From Methanomassiliicoccales archaeon UBA280 (lineage in GTDB: Archaea > Thermoplasmatota > Thermoplasmata > SG8-5): a stretch of 64,000 bases of DNA. A program made the translations under genes and the position numbers. The stretch is taken from positions 90,592 to 154,591 of the forward strand of contig DAKD01000016.1 in NCBI GenBank assembly GCA_002499085.1, written 5' to 3'. This document shows positions 43,630-52,043 of the stretch, in pieces; position 1 is the first letter of the stretch, and every line of letters begins with the position of its first letter. The notes beneath the pieces were generated by a model. It was given only the letters and a program-made list of their open reading frames with translations, did no database searches and was not told the origin of the DNA.

Positions 43630-44991
43630 ATGGATGCGCCGAACCAGCCGCCACCGCCCTATTCGGGCCCGCAGGCACAGCCGCCCTATTATGCACCCCA
43701 GTACACGCCTCCTCCTCCGCCGCAGAACCCGCTGAGGGAACTTCTCAACATGGCCAAGGCGATGCTGTGGAGCACGAGTTTTATCTCATACCTCATACTC
43801 TTACTGTTCAGCCTCACCATTGTGCTTGCGATGACCCCGGCGATTCAGCACTGGATACTGACGCCCTACCCGGGCGTTTCGGACTCCTCGGCCATGCTGT
43901 ACCATGAAGATATATTCCTCATAACGCCCTTTTACGTCCACCTATTCTATCTGGACGGTTCCGGCTTTCAGGCATGGCACATTCTCATTTTGGGGATTCT
44001 TGTCGCGGGCTTCGCCCAGGCAATACACGGCCTATGGAAAAAATGGCTTTCAAGGCCGAATCAGATTGCGGTCTCACTTACAGCCCCAGGCAAAGCCGAC
44101 AGCAGCCTGGAGGGCATAGCCAAGCTATTCATGGCATCCATGTCTTTCAGTTTCATTTACTTCCTTTTTCTGTATGTCATCGGCGTCGAGATGAGAACTC
44201 CGAACTTCGACAGCCTTTCAACGCCGCATCTGATATACGTGCTTTTCAGCGCCTCCGTGTTCGAGGAACTCATCTCCAGGGTTTTGCTCATTGGCGTCCC
44301 GCTTGTGTTTCTCGGAATCCTGTTGAAATGGAAGCAGCCGCACAGGAAGATACTCGGCGGCGGATTGGACCTCACACCCATGACATTTGCACTGATCGCC
44401 ATCTCCGCAACGATATTCGCCTTTGCCCATGTTGGGGGGTGGGACTACTGGAAGGTTCCGCAGGTACTCATTCCCGGATTCGCGCTTGGCTGGGCCTTCG
44501 TCAGGTACGGCCTACACGCATCGATGCTGATACATTTCTCGATAAACTGCACGGATTTGGCCACAGAGATATGGCCCGACAACATGGCTGTTCTGTCCGC
44601 TCTGGGCTTCGTATACCTGATTTGGATAGTCGCAGGAACCTATTTCATGTATGTCTTCTCGAGAAAACTGCTGAGCAAGTTCCTCCCGAAACCCGCTCCC
44701 ATGCCAGTCCAGCCGCCCGTCCCGCAGTATTCATATCCCCAGCCCATCTATGCCCAGCAGGCGGCGCCTCCTCAGGCATATTATCCGCCTCCCCAGCCGC
44801 AATACCCAAATTACCCGCCACCGCAACCTCCTCCGCATCCAATGCAGCAGGGCGGCTTCGTATGCCCAGGTTGCGGCCATACCGGCGCCACATACGAGCC
44901 CGGGAAACTGATATGCCTGAGATGCGGACAAACTTACTACAGGCAAGCACCCGCGGCTCCGCCTCCCGACAAAGAGCAGTTCGAATTCTGA
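43630..44991 (+). CDS. CPBP-family intramembrane protease with C-terminal zinc ribbon
   Basis: The 453-residue protein has a Pro/Tyr-rich N-terminus, about eight transmembrane helices and the CPBP (Rce1/Abi) motifs: FEELISR (Glu-Glu-x3-Arg, about 212-218), FAFAHVGGWDYWK (motif 2 His) and LIHFSIN (motif 3). After a Pro/Tyr/Gln-rich cytosolic linker (about 355-410) it ends in a zinc ribbon, CPGCG and CLRCG. CPBP enzymes cleave prenylated proteins, bacteriocin-like peptides or membrane regulators. The zinc ribbon may recruit a partner. A TATA-like CTATTATTAATTA lies about 25 nt before the ATG, suggesting a leaderless transcript separate from the Cas4-like gene. Confidence 0.82.
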   Translation: MDAPNQPPPPYSGPQAQPPYYAPQYTPPPPPQNPLRELLNMAKAMLWSTSFISYLILLLFSLTIVLAMTPAIQHWILTPYPGVSDSSAMLYHEDIFLITPFYVHLFYLDGSGFQAWHILILGILVAGFAQAIHGLWKKWLSRPNQIAVSLTAPGKADSSLEGIAKLFMASMSFSFIYFLFLYVIGVEMRTPNFDSLSTPHLIYVLFSASVFEELISRVLLIGVPLVFLGILLKWKQPHRKILGGGLDLTPMTFALIAISATIFAFAHVGGWDYWKVPQVLIPGFALGWAFVRYGLHASMLIHFSINCTDLATEIWPDNMAVLSALGFVYLIWIVAGTYFMYVFSRKLLSKFLPKPAPMPVQPPVPQYSYPQPIYAQQAAPPQAYYPPPQPQYPNYPPPQPPPHPMQQGGFVCPGCGHTGATYEPGKLICLRCGQTYYRQAPAAPPPDKEQFEF

Positions 44992-45102
44992 TAGGGCATT
45001 CCATCGCAGCATTCCCCGGGGTTGTACACGGAGTTCTATATCCCCAGCTATGGCATGGACACGTTTCTTTCTGGCTTCGCGATAGGATGCAATGTGAAGA
45101 TA

Positions 45103-45384
45103 GAGAGAGACGTCTCTGTACATTTCCTATACTCTGCCTCTAGCCGAGGCTTCAACGGGCATGCAATCGGTGTTTAGAAAATTCTTTCAGTATCCTGCCC
45201 AAATACATCGCCGAGAAAAGGCGAGACGAAATAAAGGATGAGAGAAACGTTTCTGTGCATTTCCTTTACCCCGCCCTGACAGGCGGGGCTTTACGAACGT
45301 GTGATGTTTGTGTTTGTCAAGCGCTTAGAAATGTTCTCAGTACCCCGCCCTCTAGATACAAAATTGACGCCATTCAGGCGGGGC
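45103..45384. repeat. Two-copy noncoding repeat with covarying palindromes and hairpins
   Basis: The gene-free stretch 44992-45469 holds two copies 137 nt apart. Each opens with a perfect 12-bp palindrome, AGAGACGTCTCT (45106-45117) or AGAAACGTTTCT (45243-45254). Then come TGTRCATTTCCT, a hairpin (GCCTC-TAGCC-GAGGC, or CCCCGCC-CTGACA-GGCGGGG at 45269-45288) and TTAGAAA ... CAGTA. A further CCCCGCC / GGCGGGG pair closes the block near 45383. Both copies can also be read as peptide (ERDVSVHFLY / ERNVSVHFLY), so a decayed coding repeat remains possible. Confidence 0.6.
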
Positions 45385-45448
45385 ATGCTGTTCGCATTTT
45401 GTTAACATCTGAAAACAATTGATAAAATCAGATTATAAATAGAAAAAA

Positions 45449-45470
45449 AGTGGTGGATTTTTCCACCACT
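45449..45470 (-). terminator. Hairpin terminator of the 72-aa basic protein gene
   Basis: AGTGGTGGA-TTTT-TCCACCACT is a perfect 9-bp stem touching the stop codon at 45470-45472. On the minus strand it is followed by CTTTTTTTCT, a classic T-tract. Confidence 0.75.
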
Positions 45471-45688
45471 TACTTCTTCATTATTTTCATCCAGCCGTTG
45501 CTCTCGTAGATCTGGAGTCTCCTGGATACCAGGGTCTTCTTGAATTCGTCCCAGTCTATTGTCTCGAGGCGGGGATTCCTTCCCTTCGTGAACTGGACTC
45601 CCTTCGTTCCCTTCACGCGGCCCGGCTTCAGATTCTTCCTCTTGGCAACCTCTATTGCCTTGTCCACACTTATCGGTTCCATTGCCAT
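45470..45688 (-). CDS. Small basic protein, unknown function (72 aa)
   Basis: The ATG at 45688 (MAMEPISV) is preferred to one 18 nt upstream because GGAGG lies eight bases before it. The protein is rich in Lys and Arg (KAIEVAKRKNLKPGRVKGTKGVQFTKG). It ends with a compact Asp/Glu-Trp segment (IDWDEFKKTLVSRRLQIYES) and GWMKIMKK. I do not recognise a named family. It has its own TATA-like box (TTTATATATTG, about 45763-45773), a hairpin leader and a strong terminator, a layout typical of abundant small proteins such as nucleoid or ribosome-associated factors. That role is inference only. Confidence 0.65.
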   Translation of the reverse strand: MAMEPISVDKAIEVAKRKNLKPGRVKGTKGVQFTKGRNPRLETIDWDEFKKTLVSRRLQIYESNGWMKIMKK

Positions 45689-45719
45689 TCTTTTTCCTCC
45701 AATCACTTGTTTCCCCTAC

Positions 45720-45773
45720 CTGGCTTTTCGGCCAGATAGAAGCCAGACCTATATGGCCTGCATCAATATATAA
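45720..45773 (-). promoter_or_regulatory. Promoter and leader hairpin of the 72-aa protein gene
   Basis: A TATA-like TTTATATATTG (minus strand) at about 45763-45773 is followed by CTGGC-CGAAAA-GCCAG (45720-45735) and then the GGAGG ribosome binding site. The leader would be about 50 nt long, unlike the leaderless genes nearby. Confidence 0.45.
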
Positions 45774-45841
45774 AACTTTCGAGTCACTGGCTACACCGTT
45801 CGCGGCTTAACTTTTTATCAAGGCAGGCTGTTCCTCAGAAG

Positions 45842-47353
45842 TTATTTCATGGCTTTCTCGGCTTCATTCAGGCCCTTCCTGGCCTCGGCATTTTCCGGCT
45901 GGAGCTCGAGAATCTTCCGGAAGCACTCGGCTGAATCCGAGTATTCTTTGCCCTTCAGGGTGGCATTGGCCAGGGTGAACCACGCAGGGATGAAATCCGG
46001 TTTTTTCCCCAGTATCTTCGATATCGTGTTTATGGCCCTGTCGCGGTCTCCCATCTCGTACTGGACCTGGGCCATCAGGCAGAGAGTCATGTCGTCGTAA
46101 GGGTTGATCTTCAGTGCCTTCTTCAGGTCTCTCTCGGCCTCTTTGTAGCGCTCCCCGTTTATGAGTTTCCTGCTCCTGGATACAAGGGCGTGAAGGTCGT
46201 TTCCCGAGTCCTCGGACTCCTGCTCCTCCTTCCGCTCGACCATCTCTTCCTCGATGCTCCCGAGGGCGTTTGTTTTCATGTAAGCGACATTCTTCCCTTC
46301 ATCCGAGGATGCGGCCAATCCCCTTCTCACCAGGCCTTCGAGCGCTCTTTCAAGGGCCGGCTTCGCAAGCTTGTTTCCGACCGAGGCCTTCAGAGCCGGA
46401 ACAGTCATGGGCTCGTCCGTCAGGGCATCCAGCGCCAATTTCTCCTCCTTCGTGAGATGTTCCTCGGGCCTCTCGAACTCGTCCCCCATCCTCTCGGACT
46501 CAGCCCTGGGTTTGAGAATCTCGTTCTGTATGCTCTTCTCTGTTCTCTCCTTCTCCCGTTCCGTGATCTGGGTCTTCTTGCCCGCCTTGGCAGTGTCCCC
46601 GGGCTGTTCAACAAGTTTCTTCTTCAGGACATCGAGCGCCCTCTTTGCCTGTGCGAAGTCAGGATTGAGTCTTCTGGCCCTTTCAAGACATACAATGGCC
46701 TTCTCGAAGTCGCCCATGCCTATGTATGCCTTGCCCTTGACATACCAGCCCTCTGCGAAAAGCGGCCTGGATTTCAGAACATTGTTGAGAAGCGAAAGCG
46801 CTCCGTCGAACTTCTTCATGTGAATCAGTTCCACGGCCTTGTTGTTCATGGCGGCCATGTAATTGGGATTGATTTCCAGGGCCCGGTCATAGCAAATTAT
46901 GGCTTCGTCGTACCTTTCCAGCTTGGACAGGAGATTTCCCCTGTTGTTCCAGGTGGTTTCATGGTTCCGGTCCAGCTCAAGAGCCCGGTCATACCATTCA
47001 AGGGCCTCGTCAAGCTTTTCCAGTTTCGAATATGTCATGCCTACATTGGAAATCGCATCGACATGTTCCGGGTCCAGTTCCACGGCCTTCATGTGGCATT
47101 TCAGAGCCTCGTTGAAATTTCCCGCAACGGCGAGTATGAGCCCCTTGTTGTTCCAGGCCACGGGATTCTCAGGGTCTATCTGCAGCACCTGGTTGTATGC
47201 CTTTATGGCTTCTCCCAACCTGCCCTTCCTGTAATGCTCGTTACCCTGCGAGATGAGCTTTGCCACTCCGGACTTCCTGACGCCGGGCAGCGCTACGGCA
47301 GCCGCATAAGCTATCATGGCCTTCGTGCAGACAATCCTAGTTCCCGGAACCAA
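45842..47353 (-). CDS. Tetratricopeptide-repeat protein with central winged-helix-like segment
   Basis: The 503-residue protein starts at TTG 47353, or at ATG 47317 twelve residues later. Residues about 30-245 hold six to seven TPR units (GNEHYRKGRLGEAIKAYNQVL, then AWNNKG repeated). A highly charged linker (about 250-300) follows. Next is a winged-helix-like part (LALDALTDEPMTVPALKASVG ... LEGLVRRGLAASS, about 305-350). Two or three further TPRs (about 390-500) end the chain. It is cytosolic and probably a scaffold; the target is unknown. A TATA-like TTTAAATA lies about 35-40 nt upstream of the TTG. It stands alone, divergent from purH. Confidence 0.8.
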   Translation of the reverse strand: MVPGTRIVCTKAMIAYAAAVALPGVRKSGVAKLISQGNEHYRKGRLGEAIKAYNQVLQIDPENPVAWNNKGLILAVAGNFNEALKCHMKAVELDPEHVDAISNVGMTYSKLEKLDEALEWYDRALELDRNHETTWNNRGNLLSKLERYDEAIICYDRALEINPNYMAAMNNKAVELIHMKKFDGALSLLNNVLKSRPLFAEGWYVKGKAYIGMGDFEKAIVCLERARRLNPDFAQAKRALDVLKKKLVEQPGDTAKAGKKTQITEREKERTEKSIQNEILKPRAESERMGDEFERPEEHLTKEEKLALDALTDEPMTVPALKASVGNKLAKPALERALEGLVRRGLAASSDEGKNVAYMKTNALGSIEEEMVERKEEQESEDSGNDLHALVSRSRKLINGERYKEAERDLKKALKINPYDDMTLCLMAQVQYEMGDRDRAINTISKILGKKPDFIPAWFTLANATLKGKEYSDSAECFRKILELQPENAEARKGLNEAEKAMK

Positions 47354-47430
47354 TGTGCATCCGCTCTCGGAAGGCTATATCCTTCAGAATATTTAAATTG
47401 TTATAATAAGCGAGCTTCTCAAGAATTTTG

Positions 47431-47622
47431 TGATATTGAGACCAGTTGCGAGGGTCTAGGGTCTGCGCTTTCAAAATGGGATAAAGGGTCTAGGGTCTAG
47501 GGTCTTTGTTCATAGAACGGCACAAAGGGTCTAGGGAGACTAGCTTGGTTCGGACACGCCAGTAAATGCGATTTGGAAGCGCCCTAGACCCTATGACCCT
47601 AGACCCTAGCCCCTAGCCCCTG
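47431..47622. repeat. AGGGTCT-type intergenic repeat element, copy 2
   Basis: It aligns with copy 1 (6858-7055) through GATATTGAGA, AGGGTCTAGGGTCTGCG, TTTCAAA, GGGATAAAGGGTCTAGGG and AAATGCGATTTGGAAGC. It carries an extra internal block, TTTGTTCATAGAACGGCACAAAG (about 47503-47527), which is otherwise found in the right arm of the four-helix-bundle element. The right end is CCCTAGACCCTATGACCCTAGACCCTAG, the complement of the left end. It lies between the divergent TPR and purH genes. Confidence 0.72.
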
Positions 47623-47735
47623 AACCCAAATATCCAGTTAGACGCGACAGTCTCCAATAAACACAGTCCCGCAATCGCAGGAATTCCATTCCTAAGATTT
47701 ATGATGGTGATTGCCATGTCAGGTCCGTGCAGGAA

Positions 47736-49283
47736 ATGGCCGCGAACGTTCAGAGGAGGGCGCTGATAAGCGTATCAGACAAGAAGGGTTTGCTCGAGTT
47801 TGCCAGAGCGCTGGTGGAAATGAATTACCGCCTGGTTTCCACAGGCGGGACATTCCAGGAGCTGCATGAGAACGGCATTCCTGTCGAGCGCGTTTCCGAT
47901 GTCACTGGGTTCCCCGAGATTCTCGACGGGAGGGTCAAGACACTGCACCCCCACATCCATGCAGGCATTCTTGCCAAGAGGGACCCGGCCCACCAGGACG
48001 AACTCAGATCCCGGGGGATCGAGCCCTTCAGCCTGGTCATAGTCAACCTTTATCCGTTCGAGAGCGCGGTGCAGAAATCCGCCTCGGAGCAGGAACTCAT
48101 TGAGAACATCGACATAGGCGGGCCGTCCCTAATCCGCGCAGCCGCCAAGAATTTCGAGAGCGTGGCAGTGATAATCGACCCGTCCCAGTATTCATCGGTA
48201 CTCTCCGAACTGAGGGAGAAAGGCGAGGTCTCTCCGGAAACAAGGAAGAAGCTGGCATGGGAGGCATTCTCCAGAACGGCCGAGTACGACGCCATTATCT
48301 CCGGCTCGCTGAAAGGCATACTTGCCCCGGAGGAGGAGCATCCGGAGCGGTATGTCATGGCCTTCAGGAAGGTCCAGGCGCTGAGATACGGCGAGAATCC
48401 CTACCAGAAATCCGCTTTCTACAGGGACATATTCCTCAACGAGCCGTGCATAGCCAACGCCAGGAAGATCAAGGGCAAGGAACTCTCGTTCAACAACATA
48501 CTGGACATCAATGCCGCCCTGGAGCTTGTCAAGGATTTCGAGGAGCCGACTGCAGCCATTGTCAAGCACATGAACCCCAGCGGCATTGCCAGTGCAGGCA
48601 CGATATCCGAGGCATTCACCGGCGCGCTCGGCGCCGACCCGCTGTCCGCATACGGGGGCATAGTGGCGCTGAACAGGGAACTTGACGCCGAAACGGCCAA
48701 GGCAATGAAGTCCATCTTCCTGGATTCCATTGTGACGCCCGCAGTCAATTCCCAGGCCCTTCCCCTGCTCGAGAAGAAGAAAGTGATGATACTTGAGACC
48801 GGCCCCCTCGGCGGCGGAAAGCTGCCGGGAACAGACATCAAGAGGGTTGCAGGAGGCATTCTTGTCCAGTCCAGAGACATCAGCAAGCTCGACCTGTCCG
48901 CCCTCAAAGTTGTATCGGAGAGGAAACCCACCGGGGACGAGATGAAAGACCTGATATTCGCCTGGAAGGTAGTGAAGCATGTCACATCCAATGCCATTGT
49001 CCTGGCGAGGGGAGGGATGAGCGTTGGCGTGGGCGCGGGCCAGCAAAGCCGGGTTGGCTCGGTCGGGATAGCAGTCAAGAAGGCCGGCGAGAGGGCCAAA
49101 GGCGCGGCAATGGCATCCGACGCATTCTTTCCATTCAGGGACGGAATCGATGAGGCAGGGAAAGCCGGTGTCACGGCAGTGATTCACCCGGGCGGGTCCA
49201 TCAGGGATGCGGAGGCCATAGAGGCTGCAAACGGGTACGGCATGGCCATGGTGACCACGGGCATGCGCTGCCTGAAGCACTGA
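47736..49283 (+). CDS. purH: Bifunctional AICAR formyltransferase / IMP cyclohydrolase
   Basis: The 515-residue protein (start ATG 47736; GTG 47727 is an alternative) has the N-terminal MGS-like cyclohydrolase domain: RALISVSDKKGLLEFA, VSTGGT and GRVKTLHPHIHAGIL. The C-terminal AICAR transformylase domain contains RYGENPYQ, VKHMNPSGIA (family Lys-His pair) and GAGQQSRVGSV. It performs the last two steps of IMP synthesis using 10-formyl-THF. The neighbouring folC domain and the window's gcvP genes fit a THF-based one-carbon system. The next gene starts 9 nt downstream. Confidence 0.95.
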   Translation: MAANVQRRALISVSDKKGLLEFARALVEMNYRLVSTGGTFQELHENGIPVERVSDVTGFPEILDGRVKTLHPHIHAGILAKRDPAHQDELRSRGIEPFSLVIVNLYPFESAVQKSASEQELIENIDIGGPSLIRAAAKNFESVAVIIDPSQYSSVLSELREKGEVSPETRKKLAWEAFSRTAEYDAIISGSLKGILAPEEEHPERYVMAFRKVQALRYGENPYQKSAFYRDIFLNEPCIANARKIKGKELSFNNILDINAALELVKDFEEPTAAIVKHMNPSGIASAGTISEAFTGALGADPLSAYGGIVALNRELDAETAKAMKSIFLDSIVTPAVNSQALPLLEKKKVMILETGPLGGGKLPGTDIKRVAGGILVQSRDISKLDLSALKVVSERKPTGDEMKDLIFAWKVVKHVTSNAIVLARGGMSVGVGAGQQSRVGSVGIAVKKAGERAKGAAMASDAFFPFRDGIDEAGKAGVTAVIHPGGSIRDAEAIEAANGYGMAMVTTGMRCLKH

Positions 49284-49292
49284 GATGTTACC

Positions 49293-51248
49293 ATGACCCG
49301 CGCCAAGGAATATGACGAGGCTGTGAACTGGCTTTTTGAGCTCCAGTATTTCGGCATGAAGCTTGGCCTGGACAACACCAGGGCGCTGCTCTCCGAAATG
49401 GGGAACCCCCATGAAAAATTCCCTTCGGTCCATGTCGCCGGAACAAACGGAAAGGGTTCAGTATGCGCTTTCCTCACGGGCATGTTGATTGATGCCGGGC
49501 TGAAGGTCGGCACCTACACATCTCCGCATCTTTCCGAGTTCGGGGAACGGATTTGCGTGAACGGCTTTCCCATGACCAGGGCCGAGATCCTGCGGTCCGT
49601 CGGTCAAATAAGGCCGAAGGTCGAAGCCCTTGAAAGGAAAGGGGTGCAGTGCACGTTCTTCGAGGTCACGACATGCATGGCATTCAGGCAGTTCGCCAGG
49701 CGGAAGGTCGACATCGCGGTGGTCGAGGTCGGCATGGGCGGCAGGCTCGATTCCACCAACGTGATAAAGCCCGAGCTCAGCATAATCACGAACATATCCA
49801 GGGAGCACATGCAGCACCTGGGCGAAACCCTGGCCGAGATAGCTTCCGAGAAGGCAGGCATAATAAAGAGGGGCATTCCCGTCGTATCGTCTGTCCAGGA
49901 GAGGGACGCGGCCAATGTCATTGAGTCAAAAGCCCGGAAATTGAGTGCCAAGCTCTTCAGGATACATGAATCTGCGAAGTGGCGCATAGAAGCGACCAGC
50001 AGCCTCGGTTCGATACTTACTGTTCGGACCAGGGACAATGAATACGGCCCGGTGAGGATTCGGCTTCCGGGCGAGCATCAGGCAGTCAATGCCTCGACAT
50101 CGGTTCTGGCGGCCGAGATACTGGCAGGGAGAGGTTTTTCCATCTCCGGAGAGAACATTCTCAGGGGACTGGAATCGACAAGATGGGCGGCCCGTCTACA
50201 GACTGTCCGTCTGAATCCCGCGGTGATACTTGATGCCACGCACAATCCCGGCGGCGCCGAAGCTCTGGCCGAATTCCTGAAATCCCATTTCACAAGGAAG
50301 AAGCCGGTCATGGTCATTGCGATGCTGGAGGACAAGGAGGTCGGGCCGGTGGTAAGCCACCTGGAACCTCTTGTCCGGAAGGCAATAGTCTCCCAATCAT
50401 CCTATCACAGGCGCATGAAGGCGGATGTGCTGGCATCGAATTTCAAAGGCGTTGCGGTTACCGAAGCGGACCTGCGCAAGGCAACAGACCTCGCCATGGC
50501 TGCCGCCGGAAAGGACGGAACCGTTTTGATAACAGGGTCCATATTCACGGCGTCGGAGGCTCTTCGGCATCTCGACGAAATCAGAATCGCCGAGATAGTG
50601 CCAATTCTCCAGGAAGCTCACGGGATAGGCGCTTACCCGGGCAGGGATCCCGGGACACCCGGCCCGCCGGCACCGGGCTCCCAGGACCCGTTCAGGGTAC
50701 TGATTTCCACAATCCTGTCGCAGCGCACCAAGGATGAGAACACGCATGCGGCGACAGAAGCCCTGTTCTCGAAGTTTGACACACCCGGCAAACTGGCGCG
50801 CGCGAGACCGGAGGACATCGAACCGCTCATCAAATCAGCAGGGTTCTACAGACAGAAGGCCAGAAACATCATCGGCGTGTCCAGGACAATCCTGGACAGG
50901 TATTCGTCCAAGGTCCCCGCATCTATTGAGGAACTGACGGCCCTGCCCGGCGTGGGGAGGAAAACTGCCAATTGCGTGCTCTCATACGGATTCGGCCTGC
51001 CAGCAATCGCAGTCGACACCCATGTCCACAGGATATGCAATCTCATGGGCCTTGTGAATTCCGAATCACCGGAGGAAACCGAGAACCAACTCGGGCTGAA
51101 AGTGAGACTTGAATATTGGCATGACATGAACCGGCTGCTTGTCAGGCACGGCCAGACAATATGCTTGCCTGTGAAGCCGAAATGCGGGAAATGTCCGGTG
51201 TCGCATCTCTGCGACAAAGGCATCTATTCCGATTGGCAGTCAAGCTGA
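49293..51248 (+). CDS. FolC (folylpolyglutamate/dihydrofolate synthase) - endonuclease III fusion
   Basis: This single 651-residue frame joins two complete enzymes. Residues about 1-425 are a Mur-ligase-type FolC with P-loop HVAGTNGKGSVCAFL, TYTSPHLSEFGERI and ILDATHNPGGAEAL. After a Pro/Gly-rich linker (about 445-470), residues to the end are endonuclease III: TILSQRTKDENT, HhH LPGVGRKTANCVL with the catalytic Lys, AVDTHVHR with the catalytic Asp, and the 4Fe-4S ligands in C-x6-C-x2-C-x5-C (CLPVKPKCGKCPVSHLC). FolC fits the adjacent purH. Nth removes oxidised pyrimidines. No stop, frameshift or internal ribosome binding site of note separates them. It overlaps the convergent zinc-ribbon gene by 25 nt. 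Confidence 0.9.
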   Translation: MTRAKEYDEAVNWLFELQYFGMKLGLDNTRALLSEMGNPHEKFPSVHVAGTNGKGSVCAFLTGMLIDAGLKVGTYTSPHLSEFGERICVNGFPMTRAEILRSVGQIRPKVEALERKGVQCTFFEVTTCMAFRQFARRKVDIAVVEVGMGGRLDSTNVIKPELSIITNISREHMQHLGETLAEIASEKAGIIKRGIPVVSSVQERDAANVIESKARKLSAKLFRIHESAKWRIEATSSLGSILTVRTRDNEYGPVRIRLPGEHQAVNASTSVLAAEILAGRGFSISGENILRGLESTRWAARLQTVRLNPAVILDATHNPGGAEALAEFLKSHFTRKKPVMVIAMLEDKEVGPVVSHLEPLVRKAIVSQSSYHRRMKADVLASNFKGVAVTEADLRKATDLAMAAAGKDGTVLITGSIFTASEALRHLDEIRIAEIVPILQEAHGIGAYPGRDPGTPGPPAPGSQDPFRVLISTILSQRTKDENTHAATEALFSKFDTPGKLARARPEDIEPLIKSAGFYRQKARNIIGVSRTILDRYSSKVPASIEELTALPGVGRKTANCVLSYGFGLPAIAVDTHVHRICNLMGLVNSESPEETENQLGLKVRLEYWHDMNRLLVRHGQTICLPVKPKCGKCPVSHLCDKGIYSDWQSS

Positions 51249-51880
51249 TCAATGAGTTCAGACAGATACCTGGCATTGTCATCATTGCCCGAGGCCGTGA
51301 GCTTATCGAGGCATTTCTTTGCCGCGCCGTACCTCTGCATGTCAAAGAGCAATTTGGCCTTGCAGTACAGGGCATCACGGTCCCGCGGGTTGATGAGAAG
51401 GGCCTTCTCTATCATGGCCAAGGCTTCACCGTGTTTCCCGAGAGACATGAGGGCATTGCTGAGCTTGATGTACGTAACCTCGTTGCCCACGGGCCTTCCG
51501 CTCTTTAAATCAGCATTTACCAGGCATCCGCTGATAAGGCCTATGAATTCCACCTCCTCCCTGTTGAACTTCAGCTCATCCTCGGCCCCCAAAATGAGCG
51601 GGATCTGCAGGTTTTTCAGTGATTCGTCAACCAGCGGGACCAGCTCTTCAATCGACAACTCTCTGGCCTTGATATTGTCCAGGTATGCCGCGAGTTTGGA
51701 CTGGCTTTTCCTCAGCTCGCGTTTGACATCTTCCACTTCCTTGCCGGTATGCCTTTCCAGCAGTGCCCTGTCCCTGCTGTCGGCCCTGATCTGCCTCTGG
51801 AACTCGAAACCGCATCTAGAACAGGCCTTCAGGTCTGTCTGAACCTCGGCCCCGCAAAGCTCGCATTTCTTCATTGCCAT
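51224..51880 (-). CDS. Zinc-ribbon / TPR-like protein
   Basis: ATG 51880 is used because a TATA-like TTTATCTA lies about 25 nt upstream, implying a leaderless transcript; a TTG two codons upstream is possible. The 218-residue protein starts with a zinc ribbon (CELCG, CSRCGFEF). A charged coiled-coil-like helix (about 25-70) follows, then a middle region with VEFIGLISGCLVNADLK. It ends with two to three TPR-like units (YIKLSNALMSLGKHGEALAMIEKAL). The combination suggests a cytosolic adaptor. It is divergent from the pilus operon and convergent with the FolC-Nth gene. Confidence 0.7.
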   Translation of the reverse strand: MAMKKCELCGAEVQTDLKACSRCGFEFQRQIRADSRDRALLERHTGKEVEDVKRELRKSQSKLAAYLDNIKARELSIEELVPLVDESLKNLQIPLILGAEDELKFNREEVEFIGLISGCLVNADLKSGRPVGNEVTYIKLSNALMSLGKHGEALAMIEKALLINPRDRDALYCKAKLLFDMQRYGAAKKCLDKLTASGNDDNARYLSELIDQLDCQSE

Positions 51881-52007
51881 ATCCAATCGTCAAGCTAATA
51901 GATAAAGGTTGGTCAACTCCCGAAATTCCCTCCGGGCACCAAATCTCCCCGGAATTATCAGTTTTTACGCAATTTGGCGTTATATTTATAGTTGGACCAG
52001 CGACAGC

Positions 52008-52043
52008 TATATATATATTGATACTATTAATTGGAGCGAGAGG
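52008..52043 (+). promoter_or_regulatory. Promoter of the Tad-like pilus operon
   Basis: TATATATATA at 52009-52018 lies 26-35 nt upstream of ATG 52044, a leaderless arrangement. A second TATA-like TTATATTTATA is at 51980-51990. The ATG-proximal GGAGCGAGAGG could also help translation if the upstream box is used. Confidence 0.55.

Noticed and set aside
45022..45177. Short frame reading LYTEFYIPSYGM ... ERDVSVHFLY
   Set aside because: It has no good start codon or ribosome binding site and overlaps the palindromic repeat. It is kept only as an alternative explanation of that repeat.
47455..47622. AGGGTCT runs as telomere-like repeats
   Set aside because: They are few, occur in inverted orientation inside the chromosome and flank genes. 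They behave as dispersed elements, not terminal arrays.
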